From Gorsachius magnificus (lineage: Eukaryota; Chordata; Aves; Pelecaniformes; Ardeidae), in NCBI GenBank assembly GCA_034008185.1, contig CM067081.1:20149821-20213820 (forward strand): 64,000 nt of DNA. The letters run 5' to 3'. Both the position numbers and the translations under genes were made by a program. Positions 48,901 to 61,700 of this stretch are shown here, in pieces. The notes under the pieces were generated by a model, which made no database searches, was not told where the DNA came from, and saw only the letters and a list, made by a program, of their open reading frames with translations. Each line of letters begins with the position of its first letter. Position 1 is the first letter of the stretch.

Positions 48901-51900
48901 CAGTCTCCATCACTGGGAGTTTTCAAGACTGGATGAAGCCCTGAGCAGCTTGGTCTGACCTCAGAGCTGACTGTGCTGTGAACATCTTAAAAAACATGTG
49001 GTCAGAGAACCTGAGAACCAGCTAACTGGTAATAACAGGTAAAACGGCAGTTGAGTAGACCTTGGTTGAATTAGGGAAAGATCCAGCTTCCATCAGCTCC
49101 TGTAGGAATGTAAAAAAAAAATGCCTTTTGAGGCATTAGAGAGGAACTGGAATGATAGATGCGCCCAAAAGAGAAATCGGTCATTTAGCCAGACATATAC
49201 ATCTAGTAGACTTTTTAGTGCTATTAACTACCACATCATCAAGAAAGGTTAAGGCAGTCTTTACCACTGTACATCAATCAAGAAGTCATGAGCTGCACCA
49301 CAGCAGTAAATGAGCAATGTTTGTCTGGCAGTAAGCAAGCTGACACGAGTAAGAATGTGATTATCCTGATGAACACCCTAGATCTGAGCAGGGAAGTTCT
49401 GGATAGCCACTAAAATCTTGTGACAATCTCCCTTTTCTGAGAACTATAGAGACTGAAGAATTTGCATCCTTAACTCTCTTTTTATTAGCTAATTATCAAA
49501 GCAAAGAGGAGAAAGCTGCAGAAGACAAAGGCAAGCAGTTACAGTCACCGACTCTTTCATGAAGACTCAGGAGATCATACAGACCAAGAAGCATGAACCT
49601 GAACTGCTTGTGGTCTTACCCAACCACAAAATGCAGGAAATGTAAGTGGGGTGGCCTGACTACTACACAAAAATATGCAGCTGAGGTCAAGAGTCATTAA
49701 CCAGTCTCTTTCCTGAACAGCTTGTAGACAGTTCCCTGGAATGCAATATTGTGTGATATCAATATTGTAGAAGTCACACCTGTCTAACCTTAAATGCTTG
49801 AGGTTGAAAGGTGGATGAAAGAACGGAAACCTCTTGACTACTGGCAACTATGAATCATAAACTATAACACTTATACTGCTCAACATGCCTGAAATTGCTG
49901 AAGTACAGGTTTTCCAAAAGACCTCTGAGGTCAATAAGAGTATGGAGAACACTCTTGTTTCTGAACCAAAGACAGAACTTTCAAAGGACAGATGCTCAAG
50001 GAAGTATTAAATCTCCTCTGAAGTCCTGATGACCATCAGACAAACAACTGAAAGGACAGAATGGGAGAACACGTCCATTGCATGAGAGCAATGTGGAGAG
50101 ATTTGAGAGTATTCAACTCTTAAAAAATGGACTAGAAACATTCTCCAGTATCAGAAGGAAGGAGGCTCTGAGAAAAACAGTAGCTTTGTTAAGTAGCTTG
50201 AACCTATATTTGGTGCCAAGAGTGTGCCATTTAGTCAGCTTGTTTCCTTGTGTTATATACTCATGGAGCATATGTGTTCCTAGAACACACTCTGGCATGT
50301 TCTGGCCTTCTCCAACACCAAAAGGGAGGTCAGCTGGTGATCCTGGTATACTGGTACTCTAATTATATGAAAATCTAGTATTTAGCTCATTTTTCTTGAT
50401 TGACATACAGCCAGAAACCTTCAAATTGCTTAGCAGGCTTCAAAACATCACTGGCAGGAAGTGCGTTCAGGAAGAGAAGCATTACTGTGGGTTGTGGAAC
50501 AGGCTGTGATACGATTCTGTCTCTTCACTGAGCGAATAAGCAGAGACCATCCTCCTCCACAGACACTCTGGAAAAGACCACTGGCTATCAGGGTTTACTG
50601 ACCATGCCTGTCATTAGCATAAGTGCTTGCCTATTACATCTTAACAGCTGGGCTCACAGACTTTGGCACCTGAAGCCAACCCAGATCAACCTACAGGTGA
50701 TATGCTATCCACATGAGCAATCTTGGGAACCCAAGACAATTCTAGATGAGACTCATGCACCAACCACAAGATATTTACATTTCACCTTGTTCACGTGAGC
50801 TTTTTTGTCTAATGATGAGGAGCCTGAGCAAAAAGTTTGCCCCCACATCATGCAACATCATAGAAAGTTCCTAGATGTAGAAGTATAAATGACTGAGGCT
50901 GTAGAGTGCAGAACTATGTGGACTTGGGTATCCAAATTCAGTCAAATACGGCAATTCAAGCAAATCCACATGAGGCAATAAAAGGAATGATAAACAGAGC
51001 AGTGTCAGCTACCAGTTATTCTGGTGGTGATCCAGCTGACACAGGTCTATGATACCTAGAATCAATCCTGAATAGTTTTGGTTCAGTACTTTTCCAGAAG
51101 TCAAGAGGAACCTCTCAACCACCTGGTAAGCTTGTGTAATAATACCATAGTTCTGAGTAGTTTTGATTCTGGTACAGTCAGGAGACAGTAGAAGAGAAGA
51201 CCATGTGCCAGAAATCTTCTTCACGAGCCTCAATCTAAAGAGATAACATTAATATCTTGGGCAAGATGAATGCTTGGACATGGCTGATCCATTTACCTGA
51301 GCTGGAGATGGTCTTCAAAGCTCACTCAGCCAACGAGTCCTGGAAATTGAGCTCCTACTGGCAGCTCACCTACAGCCTGAATCAATCAGAACAATTTCTG
51401 GGTGGGTGTAGCTCACCAATGCCACAGAGACATGCCAAATGCAGGTTGGTGATGCAATTCCCTCACTGCATGCCACATATGAATGAAAAGAAGCCTTATG
51501 CAAAGTCAGCAAAATAGGAAAAGTTTAAAAAAAAAAAGTTACGGGTCTAGAGAAGAGCAGCAATTGTGGCTGAAATGGCAACATGCAGGCATGCACACTG
51601 CATGCCAAGCAGGGGGTGGACACTGCAAAATCTTTCAAGAAGGATTCTAACCAAAAGTTATAATACACATGTGGTCTCACTCAGAGATTAAAAACCCAAT
51701 AATTTCAAAATAGCTAACTCTAGATAGCACTCCCAGTGTGAAATATCAATGGAGACTAGTGCATTCTTTAACCTGGTTTAAGTAATCAAGATCAACTCTA
51801 TGCTACCAGCTTCAAGAAGGCACTTAAGCAATGGGGAATATTGCTGGAAAAATCACTTTGCTTTTCAACTGCAAACTCAAAACTGGCAAATATTTTACTC

Positions 51901-54900
51901 CAGGCCTTTAGACTTAGGAGTCCTTTGGTTCAAAGGTCAGGGCTATTGCAAAGGTGGATGAGGAGAGCACTTGACTGGAGCATAGGGACAAGAAGATGGC
52001 AAACAAATATGACAGAATCCCTTTAACTTTAATCCTTGTTGATACTGCCCTGGGAGCAGCTTAAGCTGGAAGAACTAGCATCTGCAAACAGCATGAGACA
52101 GACAGGGCAGCACCTGGGAGCTGGAGAACCAGGAGGAAGATGGCAAATGGGGCTGTAAAAACAATCAAAATCTCTCCTTTCATCCAGCTGCTGTGCCCAC
52201 ACTGTGCCCCACTATCTCAAACTGGAGAAAAAGAATGACACATTTCCCTGGGTCAGGGAAAGAGGGGAATCGACTTGCAGCACAGGAGTGATGATAGTTT
52301 TCTCTTGTCTATGTGGTTTGTTGGCTCCCTGTCTAAACCTCCATCTTCCTTGCACACTCACCTCATCAGTGTTGGAGGGAAGGGGCTGTGGGAGAAAGCA
52401 GATGTTGCAGCAGGCACCTGAGAACCATGAACACAGAACGGAAAGATCTCCAGGGAAGGTAGGAGTTCCCGGAATCTTCCTGCCACCACGTGGAATTATG
52501 GCAGAGAGTGGAAGAGGAGGAATGAGTAACAAAATGTTCTAAGGGAGTAGCGAATACAGGATTATAGAGATGAAAAGGGGAATACTCTATCTTCCTTGAA
52601 AGTCCCAAACCCACCCAGTATTTCCAACTTGTACAGTATAGTTACAGGAACAGGTTATCACAAGGTAGATGAGGGCACTGATTCAAGGCTCTTTTAGCTG
52701 CCTGTGGGTATCTAGGAAATGCAAGGCTCTTCCTACCACCAGCAAAGGAAGAATAAGCTGCTGCTTATTTAGCTTCAATGAGAGTCCAGGCAGTTTCCAA
52801 AATAGCTAATGAACTGTCCCACAAGGATTTGTTCACATAACTGCAATCCAGGGTTTACAGGTCCTTACCTGAAGGACTTGCCCTGGTGTGGTGCAAATAT
52901 GGGTATCAGTAAAATGCCTCTAGTTGCATCATCAAGATGAGCAGGGCATTGATGAAGGAAAAGGAACTCAGGACAGATATTAAGCCTAGAAGCACGCACA
53001 AAATGCTTCACTGCCCTGAGAAGACCTCTACAAGTGAGGTTCATAAACACAAAGGTGATGGGACTTGTAGGAAGAAAGAAGGGAAACATGATGTAGTATG
53101 TTCATGCATTATAGTATGTAAGCATAGTCAAGTATCTTAGCTTCTTGTAGCTAAGTCTCATTCCTTCCTCTTTATAAGACAGACAACAGGCATGAGGGCT
53201 GAAGGATGCAGCAAGTAAACTTGGTAAACCAGTCTGGCAAGGACACTACACATGGGGCTAAACAAGGAAGGCACAGAAACATTTGTGAGAAAAAAACAAG
53301 AGGCAGGAGCAAATGTTACTGGCAAGTACAGGGAACATGCCAAAGGCGAGAGGGTGCCTCACGATACTGAGTATTAACCTGATGACTTTGAACCTGATGA
53401 GCAGCATAATAAGATACTGTAATGACTCAAAAAGAGTAGGCGAGATGGTCAAGCCACTGATGTAATAGCATCAACAATTTGAAAAGATTGGGGTGGGGTT
53501 GATTTTAGCAGGTAAAATCTAAGAAGAGGCTGCACTTGCTAAGACTGAAGATGAGTATGGATGAGAACAGGAAAGGGGCATATTTCAGGAACATCGTGGA
53601 GGAATCTGTGATGGGTAGATTATGTTCAGAGGAAAAAAAAATGTCCCAACCTCTTTGCTTTGCTGATAGAGGGATTACACTTCTAGACATTACAGGTCCA
53701 AGTAAAACTTCTAAATGTGATCCTATCTTCATCAAGGGTGTGTCCGAACACAGATGCACACTCTTAGTTAGGCTGTGAATTCACAGTACTCTTGATACTC
53801 TACATTAATTCCCATATGAATTCACTTAGACTGTAGTTGCAAGAATACTTTCAACTACCCTAAGACAGTGGTAGCACAAAAAAAAAGTTTTATTCTCACT
53901 GTCCCTGTGTTACCATCTGAACAGCAATGCACAAATATTTGTGCAGGACTGCTGTAAGCTGGATCAAGGAATTAAACTGAGTTAATAAGGACCACTTCTT
54001 TTCTTAGAGCAGTTTGAAATCTGGGATGAATTCCTCAGTCCGAGTCATTTGGTGACCATACACATTCTTTCATTAGCACAAGGGAGAAGGATGCATCAAG
54101 ATGTGTTTTCTTTAGGACATATCTATAATGACCTGAGCAATAAAGCATTAAGAATTCCTGTGCAAAGTCACATGCTCCTGAAGGTGGAGGGAACCACTTT
54201 ACACCTAAGAGTCCACAGAAGGAAACTGGTGCACAGCAGCCAATATGCTGAAAAATTCACACCTTTGCTTACTGCACAGAAACCTTTTCATACAGAAAAG
54301 CGCTGCAGCTGCATAGAGGCAAACAGCAGTTCTAGAAGGACTACAAACTGCTTTCTTCAGCCTACTGGGAAGTGAATTGAATGTGTGTAAACATGTATGA
54401 AATAACTGATAAATAAGAGGGTTTTGTATGATTATGTACCACTGTGTTATTTCATCTCAGTAGTACCCTCTTACAAGTATTCCCGAATTGAGATACTTTA
54501 TTATCCTAAAACATAACACATGGGTTGGACAGAAATGGAGGCAATCTTCCTTTTCTTAGATTTTACTATCTTAACTTAGAGATTCTCACACCTTCTGCTT
54601 ACCAGTTTATGGTACAAAAGCTCGGGAACTGGGTTAATGCTTGGTTTGCTCCCTGTATGGCAGCATTTAAAGCAGCAGCCATAGCAATGAAAATAATCTC
54701 TGCTCTTGAACCAGCCAGCATGCCTGTCTACAGTAATCGTCAAAAACCATGCTTGGCTATGTTTTGTATAGCCAGACAAGAAAAAATTTCCTTCCTTTGA
54801 AATATGGCTTATGATTCCCCCCCCTTCTCCTTTTAATGTTTTGTGCTTTTCATACAGCACTCATTTTGCTCCTATTGTCCAAAACCAATTCATCTGGCAG

Positions 54901-57900
54901 GTGCTTCCAAGACAAACAAGTATTCCCACTTCCAGTAAGAGACAAAATTTTGGCCATAAAGACTCATTCCTATCTTACCAGATATTTGCACTTATATTAT
55001 AGGGACCATACATCAGCCCCAGTTTCCACACAACTCCTGTAGACACCTGTACGGATACCACAGTGAGTGATAGGTAGAATATGATCCAGGAACTGTGTTT
55101 TTATAAATGCAGGAGAGAACATAGCAACAAAGATCTTTCAACCTCCCCCCATCCAGCTCTTCTGCTAATATTAGCAGTTTAGATTAAGATTAAATTCCAA
55201 TTATAGCTCACTAAATAACCTGCTAATAAAGTAACCGATCTAAGACAGCCAATTGTGAGATATATATGAAGACCTTTTGCTGCAAACATGTAAAACACAG
55301 TATATGATAGTCTAGCCTCTGGTTTTACAGATGATTTTTTGCAAGGACTTAAAAGGAGCTAACAGTTCAAGAAACAAGAGATTCAGGAGATACAATCTTA
55401 ACTGAGGCTGGATCATCTTTAGTATATTCACAGATAGCTAGGTACATATATAGGAGGGACACTGTGCCTGCTAAAGTAATCCCACAAGTAAACAGGTAAA
55501 ATGACTCTAGTGAAGCCTATTGATGTTCCTTGTAAAAGACTTAACAGCATTTGTCGCGATGCTGCCATGTGAAATCATAAGACGACAGACTCAAAAGACA
55601 GAGCTTACTGAAACGGAAATCAACATTAATTTTATTTACTGAAACCAACCATCAACATTATAATATTATGCAATTTGCACATGCTTTTTTTGCCCCCAAG
55701 CGGGTTTCCTTCCTGTCTGTTGCAATTCAGTTCTCAAGTTGCTGTTGCTGCTTTGGCTCCTTTTAGTGACTTGATGCTGTCATTTTATTCCATGTTCAAG
55801 GCTGTTGCCTCACTGCCCTATATTCAAAGTTCCTAATATTCATGCATGGATTAACAGGTAATCTAAACTGGCACGGATAATTGCTTTTGATAGGACCATT
55901 TATGAACATGGAGGAAAGGATGCAAGAACTAACATGGGGAAAACCTGGCATTAGCACATAGTTAAGTTCATGGGAGGATCTTGATGTATGCATCCCACGG
56001 GGAAAGAAACAACACTGATCTCAGAAAAAGACAATCATTAAAATAATATTTTTTTTTATTCAAAAAAAATCAAACAAAAATATCACATCACCCTCACAAA
56101 AAAACCAACAAAAAAGACTTCTCCATCTTCCAGGCTCTCCCAAAAATAACACTGTTTTTCTCTCAAATGCTCCCTGCATCCCCAACATCCTTCCTCACTG
56201 ATTAGCAGAGAGTTAAAGATTATGGGTAATTAATATCTTTTGGCTGTAAAGAAAAGCAGCTATTGTGAAGTTGGTGAAGCTGCTAGACAGGCTAACAAAC
56301 AGGATAGAGGGGGTTTCTTATCCCTACCTCCATTTCCCTCCACTGGTAAAAAAAAAAATAGACACTATTAGTACAATGCATCAGATCAGGTTGTCCTGGG
56401 CAATCAAGAGGTGGTCCATACTATTCCATATTATGTGAAGCAATACTGGACAACCAAAGAGAAGCTGGCACTGGTATGGAACTATGACCATAAGCCATCA
56501 TGTGTCCTGACATCAACAATTTTGATTTAAACTGCCTCTGATGAAAGCAACAGCCTGAGTCAGCCTGCCAGCACACAAACAGGAGCAGCTCTAGACTCAG
56601 AGACAACGCAACTGCAAGACTGCGAGTGAAGCAATATTTCTCATGATCCAAGTTACTGAACAAGCCAACAAGGTGCTTTTCTGAAAGTGGCCCAGTCCAC
56701 AAGTGTACTAATTATGTTATTTTAGGGTTATTTTTAATTGAGAATATGATATAATATTAAAATAACTCTATAGGTATACTTTGGCTTTCTATTTTGCAAG
56801 CCCACCACAAGACTACTCTTCCAGTTTAATCAGTCTCTTGGATTCTGTTTTACGATTTTTCTTCCTCCAATCTGGAATACTAAAATTCCTAACAGAAGGC
56901 AGCATGAAATCTAGAAGCTGGATAATCTCTGCCATGAATAAGCAACCTACCAGTTGCATATGTTACCTAAAGCTGGTTTGAGATGGGAAATTTCAGAAAT
57001 GTTTTTGTAGCAATGCCTACTTCCTGATGGGAGGAAGGAAGCTCAGCTGGATCATGATGGAATATCAAATACCAAAGGGTGCTCTATGAAGAGCCTCAAA
57101 ACCAACCCAGCTGACTTACACAATTCCATTCATCTCGAGTAAACATTGTTTTAGAATTAAGGAATCTAAAACACAGATTAAGAAAAAGGATTCACAAGTA
57201 TGATTTGATCTCTAAAACTGATTAATTTTTTTTTTGTATTAACAAGCATTTTGTTTTGGTTTCATGTTTTACTAGAGGCAGTTCAGCAAGTTACTCTGAC
57301 AGAAGACCCTGCATGGATGGTTCCTGCAGAGGATGGCATGGCAGCTTAGTGGAGTGGTGGGGCAGGACTGGGCAACCCTGGCCTGCAAGGCTCCAGGTAG
57401 ATTGCTCTGCTTAAGGCTGCTACTACTACGTGCATCTGTTCTGTTCTATGTAATGAATGTATATGGTTTATATTGAGTTGTCTAAAATCACTAGAGAGGA
57501 CTGGAAACTGCCAGATATTAATAGATCAGAAGAGGGAAACTTTTAGGAAGGCGCCTCTATTTAGAGGATGGATGTTGTTTACTTAACAATGCACAAAAGC
57601 AAACAGTTTGTGACATTTAATTTACTGATATACAACCAAAACTGACAAGCTGAAAGACTCTGGTGGAGGATCCATGATTCCACATTCATGTCAAAATTGC
57701 TTAGTCAGCCTTAAGAGATGTAAGTTTCTGCCAAGTAACTAACCCACAAGTAGACATAAAATAATACATCTAATTGTGCACTGATATTTTATGATCTTCG
57801 TTTCTTATTTTTATTTTATTATTGTATTATTAGGCATTGCAGCACTGCCTAAAAGATTCGGTAATGGAGCAGGGCCCTAACATGTCAGGGACTGTACAAA

Positions 57901-58688
57901 ACCAGGATAAAGACACAGCCCATAATATAAAGAGCTGAAAATGTATTTAATTCATTCTTCACTTCTTGAAGCTTTAATGTTTTGTTAAATTCATTGCTTA
58001 AACCTTTGTAATCCTGATCCATAATTTTATTTCATTGTATGCAATTAACTTTTTATTTATCTGGGATTCATGTACATGATTCTAAAACTACCTATCTAAA
58101 AATCTGTCTTGATTATGCAAGACAGATGTTGAACTGTTACTTGACTGGTTTGTCAATCAGCTTTGCATGCACAGTATTTTGCAGACAGAAGCAATTTTAC
58201 TTCACTCAGGATCTAAGCCAGCTTAAAGCAAGTCAGCTCCAGTGATATTTACACTGAGCCTTTGCTACGAATTCGGGGAGGGGAAAAAAAAAAGGCACTC
58301 GTCTACAGAAAGTGGGTTTCTGTTGACACTAGATTATCAGATTAACTTTTTTAATACTTTATTTTCCTGATACTCAGACAGTCCTGAACTATGGGTACGG
58401 CAATGTTTGCAAAGCACTGGGACAAATCTTGGAAAAAATGAAGGGCACAGCTAGTGTTTCAACGGTTTGTCATGTTTCATCTGACCACTTACAATAAGAT
58501 AGTCAATATTCGTTTCCTTCCATCCCACCTCAAGTTTTAGATAAATTTTCCTTTTCTTATCATTACAGTAAAAAGAGAGACAAGTCATAGTTGCAGCAAT
58601 CCTAACCTGGCTTGTTACACATAACATTTCCAGAGTCTTGTACAATGTAAGCCTTCCCTTCACATTCGTATCATTTTAAACAACCTAC
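45997..58688 (-). other. CRYL1: CRYL1 intron 6 (12,692 bp)
   Basis: Bounded by the donor AAG/GTAGGT at the right and the acceptor TTACTTTTAG at the left. Its left part holds a long decayed CR1. From about 49,000 to 58,680 I recognise no exon and no named repeat, apart from short A and T runs (for example 51,527-51,538, 53,632-53,641 and the A/T-rich stretch at 56,040-56,125). The part from 49.1 to 54.4 kb is purine-leaning on the plus strand. Confidence 0.85.
46400..48985 (+). mobile_element. Long, internally deleted CR1 LINE copy
   Basis: Ordered remains of most of a CR1. The start of the recognisable part is GGGAGATGGGATCCATCTGA (about 46,600). An endonuclease segment follows, with a peptide like EVWWDGSHNCSAAVDRYTLQ (46,917-46,976). 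Then come the linker before the reverse transcriptase (AGGGCAACAAGAAGGACTTC, 47,331), reverse transcriptase phrases (CCCATCTTCAGAAAAGGTCA at 47,748; GGCATTTGACACTGTCTCCC at 48,022) and the end of ORF2 (GGCATCCTGGGCTGTGTTAA, 48,489). The catalytic FADD box has decayed to FTND-like sequence near 48,222. Large parts of the endonuclease and reverse transcriptase are deleted, many stops are present, and the 3' tail after CTGACTGTGCTGTGAACA is missing. It is a dead copy inside CRYL1 intron 6, antisense to the gene. Confidence 0.88.
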
Positions 58689-58794
58689 CTTCTGCATTAA
58701 GATGCATGGTTTCCAGAGGTCCAATAAATGCATATCGCATTCCCAATCCATCAGACATCACAAGGTCTAGATCAGTAGGAGATATTACTTCTTC
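58689..58794 (-). CDS. CRYL1: CRYL1 coding exon (presumed exon 6)
   Basis: A 106-base exon: minus strand GCTGCTTAG before it, AAG/GTAGGT after it. It holds 35 whole codons plus one base, so it enters in phase 0 and leaves in phase 1, exactly as exon 7 needs. It encodes [20 protein letters not shown], then [15 protein letters not shown], nearly the same as human [20 protein letters not shown] / [16 protein letters not shown]. It begins the C-terminal catalytic domain; the [11 protein letters not shown] segment is a signature of the 3-hydroxyacyl-CoA dehydrogenase C-terminal domain. Earlier exons (the NAD-binding Rossmann domain and the HPVNPPY region) are not in the window. Confidence 0.96.
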
Positions 58795-61700
58795 CTAAGC
58801 AGCAAAAGTAGAATAGGAAGGAAGACTTGTGAATGTTTAGTTTTAATACAAAATTACCTGCTTTTTGTATCTAATTAAAAATTAAAAGTAGTAATAAAAA
58901 CTAAGGGTGGAAATAGCAGTTAGCTTGCAAACAGAAACACAAATGTTTGACAGAAATGTCCACCTATTATGCAAACCTTCCTATGGTTCAGTATAAACAC
59001 TCATTCACATCTCCAAGATTGCTGTACTTCATAATCCAAATACTGTCAAAATGTATCAAACTGCATCTTATTTTTAAATTTATAAATTAATATACTATGT
59101 ACACACTAGTTTGCCTGATACTTATTACTTACAGTAATTCATGTTCTAAAACTAAATTGAGCTGCTTATGTCAATCAAATTTTTTTTTTCCCAGAAACTG
59201 AGAATTCAAGAACACAGAGCAAACGTGACACTCTTAATAGCATGTGACCCAAAGAGTTTATATCAAATCCAAGTACTATATCAGGCCTTTTAAATACAGG
59301 AGTTTTGGCTAAATCTCATACTTCCCTTCATATTCTCTTAGTTCTAGATTTTGGGGCAGAGTCACAATTGTTAGAATGGGGGTGCAGCAGTGGGTACTGC
59401 CCCTGAGGCCATCTGCAACCAAGGCTGGGACCAAACACGCAGGCAATGCAGCTGCCACTCCCTCCCACAAAACTCATCAAACATTCAACCTACCCAGCCT
59501 CAACCTGCCCAGGTTCTCAAGTTCATTGCCAGCCTCACATGTTGGAGCTGGCAGGACATGGAGTATGCAAAATGAAGTATTTCTCCTGTTAAAAGTTGAG
59601 CACTGCTGTTCCACCCACATGGTAGCACTTACAAGAAAGCCAACGCCCCCATCAGGTTAGGGCAAGCACACAAAGACTTTGTGAAAAAAAGTTACAGTTC
59701 ATTACCTTACAGATTTACTCGAGAAGAATGACATTTATCATATGAGCTTGTTTTCCTACCAGAAAGATATGAATAAACTAAGATGTATTCTAACCACTTC
59801 CATCAGATAAAGCTTGGTTTCAAGAACTTAACCTCTTTATTCCCAGAAACATAAAAACATTTTCTTCTGGTTAAGAAGGTGGAAGAGATGCTGAACTACT
59901 GCTAATTTGTCTTCTCACCCTACCTTGAAGTGCTCTACCTACTCAGTGCCTCTTTTTCCACAAGCCCCTTTGAGCTGCAGAATACAAGTATGAGTATACT
60001 CATCCACTTGGCGAAAGACAGGCCTTTTTCTGTTAACCTTCCCTCTTGCAGGGCCCTGTTTGAATGCTCCTTCATATCACAGTGATCAGCTAGCATTATG
60101 TGCATGTAGGACAGCTCTCCTGACCTGTTGTAGACATTGACATCTGAGGTAGACATCTAGAATCTCATTATAATCACTAGGGAGAAAGAAGAAATCAGCA
60201 TCCTGAAGCAGGCATCAAAAATAGGTGAGATGAGTTGTATCCTAGAAGGGCCTAATTCTCCTCACTGACTGAAAGATGACCAAGGAGCTTGGATGTCAAT
60301 GTCCACATTGTAGAAATCCCATCTTAAGTGAGTTGAATCCCACCCACAGTGTCTTCCCTGGGTTCATCAACTACATCATCTACTGTTACTTTAAAAGAAA
60401 ATGATAAGCCAAGGATCAACGTAACTTCTACAGCTGGCCATAGACATCAAGTTTCATTATCTCAGGTTTAAATAGAGCCTTTCATAAGACTCAACCTCAA
60501 GTCTCGATCTGTTAGTAGGCATTGCTCCTATTAAAAATAAGCCTGGCTGAATCCCTGTTGCAGGTGGCTTTTGAACTCTATCTTGAAAAGGAAATGATAA
60601 CATAATTATTAAGATCTACCCACCATATATGGAACACACAGCTCTGGTTACAATTTAATTACACATAAAACGGCAGGGATAAGGAAGCATTGTTTTCTCC
60701 AACTCAAAGGTAAGGCATAGGCATGGTAAAGGAATTCATTGAGAGGCAGACAGGAAGGTCTGCATAAAGACAGGACTAAATGCAAACCTCAGACAGCATT
60801 CAGATGACAGAACCAGCATCAGTGTAACTAACACAGGCACCATACATTTTGTGAAAGTTTTTTCCCCTGACATGGCAACACAACTTCTCTGAATGACATT
60901 GGCCAGGTCAACAAAAGTGCTCTTCTGTTGGGAGAGCTTCATCCAAACAATGAGTTATGCTGGTAAAGCTGTGCTTGATGAGTGATTTTTTTTTTTCCCC
61001 AGTTGACATGGATTTGTGGACAAAAAGATTAACCACAAGTTCCAGACAAGCATTTGAACCACAGCAGCAGTTAAAACCTGTAAACATAATGTTAAGGAGT
61101 TAACAGGCTCTTGAAACACTTCAGAAACATTGCAAATCAATTTTCAAATTAAAAACTGATTTATTTCTTTTGATACCATAGTCCTTGGCTTTGGTACTGA
61201 CATTTGAAGACCAGGTGCCCTCAGAATCATGACAGGAGAGCTTTGCTCTTGGCCTTTTGACTATAGCTGTAATTTTATGATTACAGCTGCCAAAAAGCAA
61301 AAATTGCTGCTACCAGAAGAAAAACATGACAGACTCTCCAGTTGAGGGATGTATTATTCTATACATGTGAGCTCAGTTTCTCCTTGTCACATAGACCCTC
61401 TTAAATAAAAGCCTTTTACTTTTTCTCTTCAGAAGTGAAAAACATAAATGAGAAACAAGTTAGACTGCCTTCCCCTATGGAATAGCCCTACTCCCGCTTA
61501 TGTTAAGGAGATCATAAGTTGGTGGAATGATTCAGCAGGGTGGGTGCAAGGTCAGAAAGGTGTCTTCCACAAGGATCGGTGTTTAGGCTAAGTAGTAAAC
61601 AAGAAAGAGTTCCAACCCAGTTTCATTAAGTCTAGGTGTGAAACAATCTTCCCAAGGGGATTTTCCATCCTCTTCATCCTGGGCAAGCCTTCTTGTAAGC

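Noticed and set aside
49741..60340. Short similar phrases around ATTGTAGAA near 49,765 and 60,310, considered as two copies of one repeat
   Set aside because: The match is only about ten identical bases with loose similarity around it, which is too little to call a shared repeat.
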